The notes below the pieces were generated by a model, which was not told the origin of the DNA, ran no database searches, and saw only the letters and a list, made by a program, of their open reading frames with translations. This document shows positions 17,417 through 25,286 of a stretch of 64,000 nucleotides of DNA, in pieces. The first letter of the stretch is position 1; each line of letters begins with the position of its first letter. The translations under genes were made by a program, and so were the position numbers. Source of the stretch: Mycobacterium sp. DL440 (lineage in GTDB: Bacteria; Actinomycetota; Actinomycetes; Mycobacteriales; Mycobacteriaceae); assembly GCF_011745145.1 (NCBI RefSeq), contig NZ_CP050191.1, positions 3,923,327 to 3,987,326 on the forward strand, given 5' to 3'.

Positions 17417-18569
17417 CAAGTACCAAACCTCTTCTGGCGCAACGCGCTACAGGGTTCGCTACCGGACACCAAGTCGTCAGCAGACCGACAAGCGCGGGTT
17501 TAAGACAAAGCGGGACGCCGAGATTTTCGCGGCCACAGTGGAGGTGGAGAAGCTCACCGGCAGCTACGTTGCACCCGCTCTCGGCAAGGTCACGGTTGGC
17601 GAACTTGGGCCTGATTGGCTGGCCCGCCAGAAAGCCATCATTAAGCCCTCGGCGTTCCACTCGGTGGAGTCAGCTTGGCGCGTTCACGTCGAACCACGAT
17701 GGGCGTCAAAGGCCATCGCGGACATCAACTTTTCTGACGTTCAGTCGTGGGTCGCAGAGTTGGCCGGCAGACGCAAGGGCACGGTCGTCCGGACCGCGTA
17801 CGACGTGCTGGCGCGGATCCTCGACGATGCGGTGAAGGATCGTCGGCTGGCGCGTAATGCGGCTCGGGGTGTGAAGCTCCCAGCGCGGTCGAAGCGCAAA
17901 AACATCTACCTAACGGCCGATCAGCTCCAAGCGCTCGCAGTTGAGGCAGGTCTGTACCGATCGCTGGTATTGCTACTCGGAACGGCGGGCCTCCGCTGGG
18001 GTGAGGCCGCAGCGCTTCGGGTCGGTGATATCGACTTCCTGAAGCGCAAGGTGGTGTTGCATGAGAACGCTGTCACGGTTGGCGCCGATGTGCACGTTGG
18101 CACACTGAAGTCGGGCAAGGAGCGGGCCGTTGTGTTGCCTGCGTTCGTCGTTGACGAGCCGGCTAAGACGTGCAGAGGTAAGCAGCACGGCGACCTAATC
18201 TGGCCGTCACGCGACGGTAGCCACCTCGGCCCCCCGTCGTCTCATGACTCATGGATGTCTGGTGCGGTCGAACGGTGCCAGACTGCGGCCACGGCAGCCA
18301 GGACCAAGGAGAGCAAGGGCGGCAAGGAACCAACCACGCCCGTTTTCCCGAGGGTCACGGCGCACGCACTGCGGCACACTGCGGCGTCGTTAGCGATCAG
18401 CGCAGGAGCGAACGTGAAGATGGTTCAGCGGATGCTGGGGCACTCGTCGGCGGCCATGACGTTGGACGTCTACGCCGACTTATTCGATGACGACCTCACT
18501 GGAGTTGCCGACAGATTAGATGAGACTGTGGGCAAAATGTGGGCAAAACGCTCCCAGGCCGCAGTCTAG
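17403..18569 (+). CDS. int: Tyrosine integrase of element A
   Basis: This 388-aa integrase has an N-terminal arm-binding domain (residues 1-60), a SAM-like core-binding domain (65-150) and a catalytic domain with all expected residues: Arg in GLRWGEAAAL, Lys in TLKSGKER, HALRH (His-x-x-Arg), GHSS and the nucleophile in LDVYADLF. It ends 48 bp before the right att core, the usual place for an integrase. Its last codons contain the right arm-type repeats (18527-18546). It should catalyse recombination between the 25-bp cores. No excisionase gene was found in element A. Confidence 0.95.
   Translation: MATISKYQTSSGATRYRVRYRTPSRQQTDKRGFKTKRDAEIFAATVEVEKLTGSYVAPALGKVTVGELGPDWLARQKAIIKPSAFHSVESAWRVHVEPRWASKAIADINFSDVQSWVAELAGRRKGTVVRTAYDVLARILDDAVKDRRLARNAARGVKLPARSKRKNIYLTADQLQALAVEAGLYRSLVLLLGTAGLRWGEAAALRVGDIDFLKRKVVLHENAVTVGADVHVGTLKSGKERAVVLPAFVVDEPAKTCRGKQHGDLIWPSRDGSHLGPPSSHDSWMSGAVERCQTAATAARTKESKGGKEPTTPVFPRVTAHALRHTAASLAISAGANVKMVQRMLGHSSAAMTLDVYADLFDDDLTGVADRLDETVGKMWAKRSQAAV
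18527..18546. promoter_or_regulatory. Two tandem integrase arm-type sites (element A, right)
   Basis: TGTGGGCA is repeated with an AAA spacer (11-bp pitch), identical over 20 bp to 8078-8097. The sites lie within the 3' end of the integrase gene, 70 bp from the att core. Confidence 0.75.
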
Positions 18570-18616
18570 AAACTCCGAATATCGGCTCTACCAGCAACGT
18601 TGCGTGTAAAGTTCTC

Positions 18617-18641
18617 GTGCCCCCAGTCGGACTCGAACCGA
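18617..18641. repeat. attR core of element A (inside intact tRNA)
   Basis: These 25 bp are identical to 7961-7985 and form the T-arm and acceptor 3' strand of the intact tRNA-Leu gene. Confidence 0.9.
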
Positions 18642-18691
18642 CACTTGGCGGATTTTAAGTCCGCTGCCTCTGCCAATTGGGCTATGGGGGC
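18618..18691 (-). tRNA. tRNA-Leu (anticodon TAA), intact copy
   Basis: The minus strand folds as a 74-nt cloverleaf: acceptor GCCCCCA/TGGGGGC with discriminator A, D-arm, anticodon stem GCGGA/TCCGC around loop CTTAAAA (anticodon TAA), a 5-nt variable loop and T-stem GTCGG/CCGAC. The short variable loop is odd for a leucine tRNA, which is normally class II. The 3' 25 nt duplicate element A's core and the 5' 43 nt duplicate element B's core, so the gene has been rebuilt by both elements. The DNA 5' of the gene is now element B sequence, so any promoter must come from the element. Confidence 0.9.
18649..18691. repeat. Left att core of element B (5' half of intact tRNA)
   Basis: These 43 bp are identical to 31722-31764. 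They span the tRNA from the anticodon stem to the 5' acceptor strand (minus-strand gene). Identity ends at both edges (g/t on the left, t/g on the right). Confidence 0.9.
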
Positions 18692-18756
18692 TTTCCCAGC
18701 TCAGAGCCTATTTCTAGGCCGTCCAGCAAGCACTGGCTGGCTGCGCTGGCGCGCTA

Positions 18757-18776
18757 CGTCCACACCACGTCCACAA
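18757..18776. promoter_or_regulatory. Tandem integrase arm-type sites (element B, left)
   Basis: CGTCCACA occurs at 18757 and 18768 (11-bp pitch), followed by an inverted partial copy, AGTGGACG. The same tandem pair is at 31554-31573 near the other end. The rest of 18692-18882 holds no gene. Confidence 0.7.
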
Positions 18777-18900
18777 GTGGACGCAAACCTGTCCGCAGCT
18801 CAAGCACGCGCCAACCCTAGCCGGATTACCTCACGGCGCTGGTGTCGGGGAGCCAGAACGCAGTGGCACTTTTGATCCAAAAGTGTCCCTTAGGCTCCCT

Positions 18901-19449
18901 ATGTCGTTCACGATTCCAGTCATGACTCACGTATGGCTTGCAGCGGATTTGTGCCCTCCCGCTGCAGTCGACACTGGCGGGCTCACTCAACCGTGGGCAA
19001 CCGTGATAGCGGCAGCCATTGCAGTCACCGGCGCGTTGGTCGCCTTCTGCGGGGTGTGGAGAACAACGAACACAACGCGTAAGGAGAACCGCAGAGCGGA
19101 AAAAGTAGCCGTGCTAACAGAAGCCACAGTTGCACTGCAAGAGTTGGTTCGAGCAGTTGACCGTATCGACCAGACAGAGGACCCGACGGCTCGCACTGAG
19201 CTCGTCGCAAAGATGAATGCAGGGCCGATGAAGAAGTTGGGAGACAAATACTCGGTGGCTGAAACCAAGCTAGAGCTGTATGGCTTTAAGGAAGCCACCA
19301 CGGCGGCGAACGATTTCGCTGACTCGCTGGCAGAAGCGTGGTTTAGCATGCGTGACAACCCCACCGGCGAGGTAGATCTGACCAAGCCTCACAACGACTA
19401 CGACAAAGCCTTGGAGGCCTACAAGAAGGCCATGAGGGAGCTGCCATGA
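18901..19449 (+). CDS. Membrane-anchored protein with cytoplasmic helical domain, first gene of a two-gene cassette
   Basis: The product of about 182 aa has one strong transmembrane helix (near residues 35-55, TVIAAAIAVTGALVAF), then a Lys/Arg-rich juxtamembrane stretch and a long alpha-helical cytoplasmic domain likely to form coiled coils. Alternative starts are GTG 18883 and ATG 18922; none has a good ribosome binding site. Its stop overlaps the next start (ATGA). Position at the end of a satellite-like element suggests an accessory role such as superinfection exclusion, but no family is recognised. Confidence 0.65.
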   Translation: MSFTIPVMTHVWLAADLCPPAAVDTGGLTQPWATVIAAAIAVTGALVAFCGVWRTTNTTRKENRRAEKVAVLTEATVALQELVRAVDRIDQTEDPTARTELVAKMNAGPMKKLGDKYSVAETKLELYGFKEATTAANDFADSLAEAWFSMRDNPTGEVDLTKPHNDYDKALEAYKKAMRELP

Positions 19450-20174
19450 CGGATGCTTGGACAGCTCTCGCGACTCTGGCTCAGGTGGGCACCGTTGGCG
19501 TTGCGGGCTGGGCGCTGATTTACGCACGTGGACAGGTCAAGGAAGCTCGCGAGACACGTGAACGCGTAGCGCAACCGGAGGTTGTAGTCTTCATCGAGCG
19601 CGACCCTCAGAACTGGCACTACATGGACCTGGTGGTCAAGAACTTCGGGCAGACAACGGCATACAACATTCGGATTGAGCTGCCACCGCTGGCGGTCGTG
19701 CCGTGGACACACCCGGACACCGGCGAAGAGGTCACAAGCCTTTACTTTCCTCAGAACATCGCCGTCCTAGCGCCAGGACAAGATTGGCGGACATCCTGGG
19801 ATTCAGGTATCGAGCGTGAAGAATACAAGGGCGAGCTGCAGACTCAGTTCGTCGGCCATGTCGAGTTTGACGACAAGATGAATCCCGACAAGCCCAGCTA
19901 TCGCAACCCAATCTCGTTGGATGCCGATATGTTCCGTGACTCAATTCGCGTGACGACCGAAAAGGGACGATCGGCTGAGAAGGCTCTGTACGAGATCGCG
20001 AACACACTCAATGGGTACACAAAACAGCACAGCGGCATATGGGCGTACATCCTGCCCGGCGAAGAAGAGCGTCAGTACCACGAAGATCGGGTCTCACGCA
20101 TGAAAGCCAGGAGTGACCAGATCCGACGCAAACTCAGAGGCGAACGCGACGAATCGACTGGGCCGTCCGCCTAG
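19446..20174 (+). CDS. Membrane-anchored protein, second gene of the cassette
   Basis: This 242-aa protein has one N-terminal transmembrane helix (about residues 10-28), a short basic stretch and a beta-rich domain (PEVVVFIERDP, then VVKNFGQTTAYNIRIEL) resembling the Ig-like fold of soluble domains seen in many uncharacterised membrane proteins. A C-terminal helix rich in charged residues follows. It is translationally coupled to the preceding gene, and its stop overlaps the end of the convergent integrase by 4 nt. Probably the two proteins form a membrane complex; function unknown. Confidence 0.65.
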   Translation: MTDAWTALATLAQVGTVGVAGWALIYARGQVKEARETRERVAQPEVVVFIERDPQNWHYMDLVVKNFGQTTAYNIRIELPPLAVVPWTHPDTGEEVTSLYFPQNIAVLAPGQDWRTSWDSGIEREEYKGELQTQFVGHVEFDDKMNPDKPSYRNPISLDADMFRDSIRVTTEKGRSAEKALYEIANTLNGYTKQHSGIWAYILPGEEERQYHEDRVSRMKARSDQIRRKLRGERDESTGPSA

Positions 20175-21622
20175 TTCGCCTTTCGACGTAGAGCCACTAC
20201 GTTGCTCGGCAGTGCGGTTGTGCTGCCAGAGCTGCCACGCCCAACCTTGGGCACTACCACCTGCTCCTCGTTGATGTAGTCCGCGTAAACGCTTAGCGTC
20301 AGTACGTAAGTGGAGTGACCCAACCACTTGGACACCTGCATGTAGTGCTCCCCCGCGCTCAGGTTCATCGTCGCGCAGGTGTGGCGCAGATCGTGGAAGC
20401 GCACCGTTCCGCCTACTGCCTTATCGATTCCCAGCGCTTGGCAGGCCGGAGCTAGGTAGTTCTCGTACAGGTTGCCGGCGTGGACAGGGTGCGCCCAATC
20501 AAACGTGTAGCGGTTGCCCCGCCCTGGAAACAGCGGCGCGTGGGCAATATAGTGCCTCTTGCCTTTACCGTCCTTGAGCTTGCCGGCAAACGGGTGGACG
20601 GCGTCCAAGTACTGGCGCAACTCCTCCGCCAACCACGGCGCTAGCGGCACTACTCGATCCGAGCTGGCCTCGCTCTTGGGTGTGCCGTAGATCCACTGCC
20701 GCCCCTTGCGCTTGGCTGTGCGTGAAATGCGAACGGTAGCTACTTCACCGCTATCAACCGTGGCGGGGAGGGTGATGTCTTGGACCTGTAGCCCCTGTAG
20801 CTCACTGGCACGTACTCCGGTATGCGCCGCAAAGAGGACAGCTAAGGCGTAGATACCGTTGCCCTCTCTGGTGTAGGTGCTGCCCTTCGGGCCACTACTG
20901 TTCGTCGCTGCACGGCTCATGACCTGATCGGAGGCAATCCAGTCATGCACCGCCGCTACTTGGTTGGCTGTCAACGGATGGTGCTTAAACGGTGCCTTGC
21001 CATCTGAGCTGACGCGGCGCTTGGTAGTGCGCTGGCGACGGCCTGAGATCACAGGGTTGCTCGGGATGGCCTGATCGTCCTGTGCGGTATCCAGGATCCG
21101 CTTGAGCGTTCCGATGATGTGCTTCACTGTGCCAGCGCTGCGCACAACGGTGCGCTCGGCTTGCTGGTGGTAGACGTGCGGTGCCAGCAGAGCTGCTCGA
21201 AAGCGCGCTACGTCCGCGGTGGTGATGGAAGCTACTGGCTTGCTACCGAATACAGGCGCAAGGTGTGCGCGGTAGATCTTCTCGTAGCCCTCAATCGTGC
21301 CTTCGTCAAGGCTGCCCACCAGCGAGTCCAGGTGCTGCTTCGCGTAGTGCCCCAGAGGCAGATTGGCTTTGGCCTTAGCTGCGCTCGGGTCGATATGGCT
21401 GGACTCCAACGCGGTGTCCACCTTGCGAGCGTGTGCCTTAGCTTTGCGCTCGGTGTCGAACGTCTCGCTGGTCTGCTTGAAGGCTTGACGGCCCTTGTCA
21501 TCGAGGACAGGAGCGCCAAAGGTGTCCCGTACTGGTTCACGCCACCGAACCTGATAGCTGACTACGGGAATGCCACGCTTGTCCAGCTTGCCAGTGATGC
21601 GCTTGCGGATAGTTGCAGGCAT
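20171..21622 (-). CDS. int: Tyrosine integrase of element B
   Basis: This 483-aa integrase is longer than usual. It has an N-terminal AP2-like arm-binding region (1-75), a core-binding domain (90-200) and a catalytic domain with Arg (TGVRASELQGL), Lys (TPKSEASSDR), HDLRH, GHST and Tyr (LSVYADYI). It is only distantly similar to element A's integrase. It lies 2 nt behind the DUF4314 gene, which overlaps the serine recombinase gene, so all three form one operon. It should act on the 43-bp cores at 18649 and 31722. Confidence 0.95.
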   Translation of the reverse strand: MPATIRKRITGKLDKRGIPVVSYQVRWREPVRDTFGAPVLDDKGRQAFKQTSETFDTERKAKAHARKVDTALESSHIDPSAAKAKANLPLGHYAKQHLDSLVGSLDEGTIEGYEKIYRAHLAPVFGSKPVASITTADVARFRAALLAPHVYHQQAERTVVRSAGTVKHIIGTLKRILDTAQDDQAIPSNPVISGRRQRTTKRRVSSDGKAPFKHHPLTANQVAAVHDWIASDQVMSRAATNSSGPKGSTYTREGNGIYALAVLFAAHTGVRASELQGLQVQDITLPATVDSGEVATVRISRTAKRKGRQWIYGTPKSEASSDRVVPLAPWLAEELRQYLDAVHPFAGKLKDGKGKRHYIAHAPLFPGRGNRYTFDWAHPVHAGNLYENYLAPACQALGIDKAVGGTVRFHDLRHTCATMNLSAGEHYMQVSKWLGHSTYVLTLSVYADYINEEQVVVPKVGRGSSGSTTALPSNVVALRRKAN

Positions 21623-21624
21623 GA

Positions 21625-21876
21625 CTACACCCCTTCCTCGTCAATGTCATTGGTAGCCATGCCTTTGCAGGTCGGCTCTAGCGCTCGGGCGATCACTTGG
21701 TACGGGTCGACGTCCAGGAGCAAGAACAGTCTGCGCCCGTTATCCCACTCAACATCTGCTTGCTGCGCCCAGAGATTAACTCCCACTACGGTTCCCTGAG
21801 TGCCGACAGGTACGGGGTCAGGCTCTTCTGGCATTGCGCCTGTGATCTGGACACGGTCACCAGGTTGAACAGTCAT
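21625..21876 (-). CDS. DUF4314 domain protein
   Basis: The 83-aa product begins with the DUF4314 pattern GDRVQITG...PEEPDPVPVGTQGTV followed by ADVEWDNGRRLFLL, an SH3-like small barrel frequently carried by actinobacterial phages and plasmids. Function is unknown. Its ATG overlaps the stop of the serine recombinase gene (ATGA) and it ends 2 nt before the integrase start. Confidence 0.85.
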   Translation of the reverse strand: MTVQPGDRVQITGAMPEEPDPVPVGTQGTVVGVNLWAQQADVEWDNGRRLFLLLDVDPYQVIARALEPTCKGMATNDIDEEGV

Positions 21877-22559
21877 GCCGTCACCCGCTCACTGACAGCT
21901 GCGACGGCGCTGTTGTATATGCGCCGAACTGTGCTCGGTTGCCACTTCGGTTTACCTAGTGGGCTTAGGATTTTGGCAGCCTCGAGGCTGGAAGCGATAG
22001 CGTCGTATGTGTCGCCGGCTTCGCGAAGACGCACAATGCGCCGCACCACAGAAGGTGATGCAACCCTAGGTCTTCCGATAGGTTCACCACGGCGCTTCTT
22101 GGCTGCCAGTGCGGACTTTGTACGCTCGCTAATCAACTCACGCTCGTACTGCGCGAAGTTGACCAGCATCATTGCCTGCATTCGGCCCGCAGCTGTGGTC
22201 AGGTCCACCCCCAGGTCCAGGATTACCAGCGACCACCCTTGCCGTTGCGCCGCCTCGATGATGTTGGAAGCGTTCACGATTGATCGGCTCAAGCGGTCCA
22301 GCTTGGCGACAACCAGGCCGTCACCCTGTCCAGAAGCTAGAAGCTGCAACACTTCCTGCAGCTTCGGACCGATGGCCTTTCCGCTCACGCCTTCGTCTGC
22401 GAAGTGCTCGACAGTCCAGCCACGACGGGCGGCCTGAGCGTCGATAGTGTCCCGTTGCGCGTCTAGGCCGTAACCGTTGACCTGCTCATCTGTGCTCACT
22501 CGCGTGTAGCCAAACATCAACGGTTCCATCACTTCCCGCGTTCCTGCCTTAGTCGGCAT
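21873..22559 (-). CDS. Small serine recombinase (resolvase/invertase family)
   Basis: About 228 aa. Residues 14-150 form a serine recombinase catalytic domain: YTRVSTDEQ with the catalytic serine, then DRLSRS and the long helix ending FAQYERELISERTK. A C-terminal helix-turn-helix DNA-binding region follows. Starts at 22559 (GAGAGG about 10 nt upstream), 22529 or 22517 are all possible. It is too short to be a large serine integrase. In an element that already has a tyrosine integrase, it may resolve multimers or invert a segment. First gene of the operon with DUF4314 and int. Confidence 0.9.
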   Translation of the reverse strand: MPTKAGTREVMEPLMFGYTRVSTDEQVNGYGLDAQRDTIDAQAARRGWTVEHFADEGVSGKAIGPKLQEVLQLLASGQGDGLVVAKLDRLSRSIVNASNIIEAAQRQGWSLVILDLGVDLTTAAGRMQAMMLVNFAQYERELISERTKSALAAKKRRGEPIGRPRVASPSVVRRIVRLREAGDTYDAIASSLEAAKILSPLGKPKWQPSTVRRIYNSAVAAVSERVTA

Positions 22560-22670
22560 CTCGTGTGCCCTCTCGGTTGGGGCGTAACCGGGCGGTTGCG
22601 CCTTACGCCTTAAGTTTTAGCCGACTGGTACAACCATCGCTACAATTCCTGACCTGCGATTACTCGACGT

Positions 22671-23471
22671 CTAGGGCCTGGGGTAACGCTTGTGTGGACT
22701 GGTGATGGCCTTCTGGCGCGTCAGTTCAGCGGCGATACGCAACGCAGCCTCACCTGTCACGGGCGGCTGGTTGCGCCTGTCGCGGTCGTCTGGTTCGCGC
22801 CGAGGTTGACGTGGCGGTGCATCACGCCGATACGCCTCTGTGTCCTCTTGAGCTTGGGGCCGGCTGTCATATTCCCTATAGCTACTAGGGAATTCGGAGT
22901 TTCCATTATCAGCAGCCGTGGCGGGAGGGGAATGGATGCCTGCATTCTCTGAACTATCGACGCCGGCGTATCCCCTAGCAGCTCTAGATTCCTCGCGACT
23001 GCCAGAGAAGATGCCGTCGAACAGCTCTTCGTAGGGCTTCTGTTCCCCTTGGGACAGTACAACTTCAGAGGGTGCCTTGAGGCCACCCCTGTCCAGGGCA
23101 TCCTTGACGGCCGCCAGCTGCACACCTTCACTCTCTGCCGTAAGAGCTAGTCCCAGCAACTGTCTAGCCATCAGATCTGCAGCATTTTCCAATCTGGCTC
23201 TAGCAGCACGCTTTACGTGCTTGGCTGCACCTCCGTGGAATCTGCACACCGTACTGCCGAGAATCGCTGCGTTCTTACATTGCTCGCCTGTCTTCTTGTG
23301 GGCGGCACACCTTCTAGATGGCTCGGCGTAGGTCTCCCAATCGCGCCCTTGCCCTTTGATAGGTTCGTCGGTTCCATAGCTACTCGATGCCTCGTGTAGG
23401 ACCGGGAGATTGTCGCTGTCTACGATTTCTGCGTCGATAATCTCGGATTCGTCATTGCTCATGAGTTTCAT
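22671..23471 (-). CDS. Small-terminase-like protein with HGG zinc finger
   Basis: The 266-aa protein has an N-terminal zinc-finger motif, RCAAHKKTGEQCKNAA followed by CRFHGGA (residues 54-82). This C-x-x-H/C...HGG pattern is typical of small terminase subunits in Gram-positive phages. A helical segment follows (VKDALDRGGLKAPSEV), then a charged, disordered C-terminal 110 residues. Small terminases recognise pac or cos DNA. A satellite that carries its own can redirect a helper phage's packaging motor. GAAAGG lies 5 nt before the ATG. A large AT-rich inverted repeat lies immediately upstream. Confidence 0.65.
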   Translation of the reverse strand: MKLMSNDESEIIDAEIVDSDNLPVLHEASSSYGTDEPIKGQGRDWETYAEPSRRCAAHKKTGEQCKNAAILGSTVCRFHGGAAKHVKRAARARLENAADLMARQLLGLALTAESEGVQLAAVKDALDRGGLKAPSEVVLSQGEQKPYEELFDGIFSGSREESRAARGYAGVDSSENAGIHSPPATAADNGNSEFPSSYREYDSRPQAQEDTEAYRRDAPPRQPRREPDDRDRRNQPPVTGEAALRIAAELTRQKAITSPHKRYPRP

Positions 23472-23497
23472 TGCCTTTCACCGTTACTCTCGGATTT

Positions 23498-23614
23498 GGC
23501 AGGGAAAAAGGGAAAATTTTCCCCGCCCTACCTAGAACTCTCGAAATGAGGGGAAGAGGAGGGGGGGCGAAGAGAGAAGTTTCGACAGGGAAAATTTTTC
23601 CCTTTTTCCCTGCC
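23498..23614. repeat. Long AT-rich inverted repeat with internal palindromes
   Basis: Arms at 23498-23524 and 23588-23614 both contain GGCAGGGAAAAAGGG and GGGAAAATTTTCCC (the right arm has one extra T), giving a near-perfect 26-27-bp inverted repeat around a 63-nt, purine-rich centre. It lies in the 163-bp gap between the ATPase and small-terminase genes. It could be a replication origin, a packaging site or a strong RNA hairpin. Confidence 0.85.
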
Positions 23615-23634
23615 TGACGCCAAAGATTCATGTC

Positions 23635-25221
23635 TCACTTGATTTCTGCCTCTTCAGGCGGGCTGATGAACCAGCGGATGATGTTCTCCTTGTTCTTGGC
23701 CTCGTCGTCCTCTATGGCCCACCCTCTAGCTCGAAGGCCGGGAGCATTCCGCTTTAGTAGTGCAGTAACGCTTTTCGCCGCCTTGGGCCAGTCTTTGGGC
23801 TTTGGCTCGACACGGCACGCAGCTGTCAGCGCAGCCAGTATCTCTGCAGCCGTTTTCCCTTCATCCGTTGTGTTGTAACGCTTCTCTTGAAGTAGCACCA
23901 TGAAGCTGTCCGTGCCGACGCTGTCAGATAGGGACCGCTTCACACGAGAGCGATACAGCTGCAGCGTGTTCTTGTTCGCGCCTTTGTCGATACAGGCCAA
24001 CACGCGGGCAAAGTCAGCCATACGAGGCAACGGGATATCGCCCAGAGATGGCAGCATCGCCTGCACCGTTGCGGCAACGGTCAAGAGCTTGCCTAGGATC
24101 TCTGGACGGTCCTGTTCCCAACCCTCCTGGATAGCTTCATCGCTGAGGCGCTTGTCGTCAGGAATCACCTTGAGGGGAAACGACACCAACCTGTCGGCAA
24201 AGTCCCCTCGTATCTTGTCGAACGAAATCCCATTCAGCACTATAGATCTGCGAAACTTCAGAATTGCCAAGTCATCATCTGTGTACAGCGCTCGTCTGCT
24301 GATACCCGTTCCAGTGGCAGTGCGACACATTGCGTCTGACAGCCAATCAGGCAAAGTGGAGAGGTTGTCCAGCGCCACAACCCAGCTGGCAGCTGCAATT
24401 GCGGCATAGTCCTGCAGGTCCTTTGGCGGGCCGTGATGCGGCAACACCGTCGGGTCGATCAGAGACGCAAGGCTTACCGTGCTACCGGACTTGGCAGTGC
24501 CATGCTCGCCTTCAAAATGTGCTATGGGCTTGGCGGTGTTGGGGTTGATCAGAGCGTCCACCAAGATTCCGATGATCAACCACCGGTCTTCCTCGGCCAC
24601 ATGCAGATACTTGAACAGCTTTGTCAGTTTCCCGTCGCGGACTGGCTCTTGCATTGCCCCGGTGTTCTGCGTCCGTCGAAAGGCGTAGGGACACTCGGTG
24701 CCAATGCTCCACTTGCCACCGCTGATCCGGATGACTCTGTTTGCCTTGTCTGCCATATCGATATAGATGGACTCACGATTGCCGGCAACGCGCACGTACA
24801 ACGTTGTGGGGGCCTCTTGGAACGCCTTGCCTTCCAGAACGTTCATCGCTGCAGCCAGAGAGTTTTGCGACGCGGCTGACCCGTGTTTGTCGAAAAACTC
24901 ACTAGACAGCCTTTGCCTTAGTCCCAGTTGGTTTCCCCGCAGTGGGAACGCAACGTGCTGCGCCTCCAGGCCGTAGGCAAACGGCTTGCCTTCTGGCGTG
25001 ACACCAAAGCCGTACTTGTCCTCTGCCATCTGGACGAGCAACGTTGCCTGATTAGGTTTTCCGTTGCCGATATGCTGCCCCTGACTACCCCCGTCGTCGT
25101 TGTCATATTGGTCAAGCGCATCAACGTCTGAGCCGGTCAGTACCGAATCTGCTACCATTGCAGTCACTTTCGTTCGCACTTGGCCGCCCTTTGTCTTCGT
25201 CAAAGCAATTTGGGCGGTCAA
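23635..25221 (-). CDS. P-loop ATPase, probable replicative helicase of element B
   Basis: This 528-aa protein has a Walker A motif GEHGTAKSGS (about residue 238) and a Walker B-like WVVALDNLS (about 288), followed by an arginine-containing segment in a superfamily-3/D5-like helicase context. The first 200 residues are a separate N-terminal domain. It follows the primase-polymerase gene (66 nt gap), the arrangement used by many satellites and plasmids to replicate with primase plus helicase. Assignment to a replication role is from motif and context. Confidence 0.75.
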   Translation of the reverse strand: MTAQIALTKTKGGQVRTKVTAMVADSVLTGSDVDALDQYDNDDGGSQGQHIGNGKPNQATLLVQMAEDKYGFGVTPEGKPFAYGLEAQHVAFPLRGNQLGLRQRLSSEFFDKHGSAASQNSLAAAMNVLEGKAFQEAPTTLYVRVAGNRESIYIDMADKANRVIRISGGKWSIGTECPYAFRRTQNTGAMQEPVRDGKLTKLFKYLHVAEEDRWLIIGILVDALINPNTAKPIAHFEGEHGTAKSGSTVSLASLIDPTVLPHHGPPKDLQDYAAIAAASWVVALDNLSTLPDWLSDAMCRTATGTGISRRALYTDDDLAILKFRRSIVLNGISFDKIRGDFADRLVSFPLKVIPDDKRLSDEAIQEGWEQDRPEILGKLLTVAATVQAMLPSLGDIPLPRMADFARVLACIDKGANKNTLQLYRSRVKRSLSDSVGTDSFMVLLQEKRYNTTDEGKTAAEILAALTAACRVEPKPKDWPKAAKSVTALLKRNAPGLRARGWAIEDDEAKNKENIIRWFISPPEEAEIK

Positions 25222-25286
25222 AGTGTCATTGGGTAGTAAATGTTTTCATTGCTATCGCCTTCCCCGGCGTAAACGGTTGGATCACA

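Larger units (their letters stand above)
7961..18641. mobile_element. Element A: defective prophage inserted at the 3' end of tRNA-Leu
   Basis: The element is bounded by a 25-bp direct repeat (7961-7985 and 18617-18641) that is the 3' end of tRNA-Leu. It holds a tyrosine integrase next to the right end, paired arm-type repeats near both ends, an EspC-like/T7SS-substrate operon, an HTH-ImmA operon, a tape-measure gene and truncated genes at a deletion junction. Capsid, portal, terminase, lysis and most tail genes are missing, so it cannot make particles by itself. The left copy is the displaced 3' end of the original tRNA; the right copy is part of the intact tRNA. Confidence 0.85.

Noticed and set aside
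21873..22559. Large serine integrase as the integrase of element B
   Set aside because: At 228 aa it lacks the recombinase and zinc-ribbon C-terminal domains of large serine integrases, and the tRNA core duplication is typical of tyrosine integrases.
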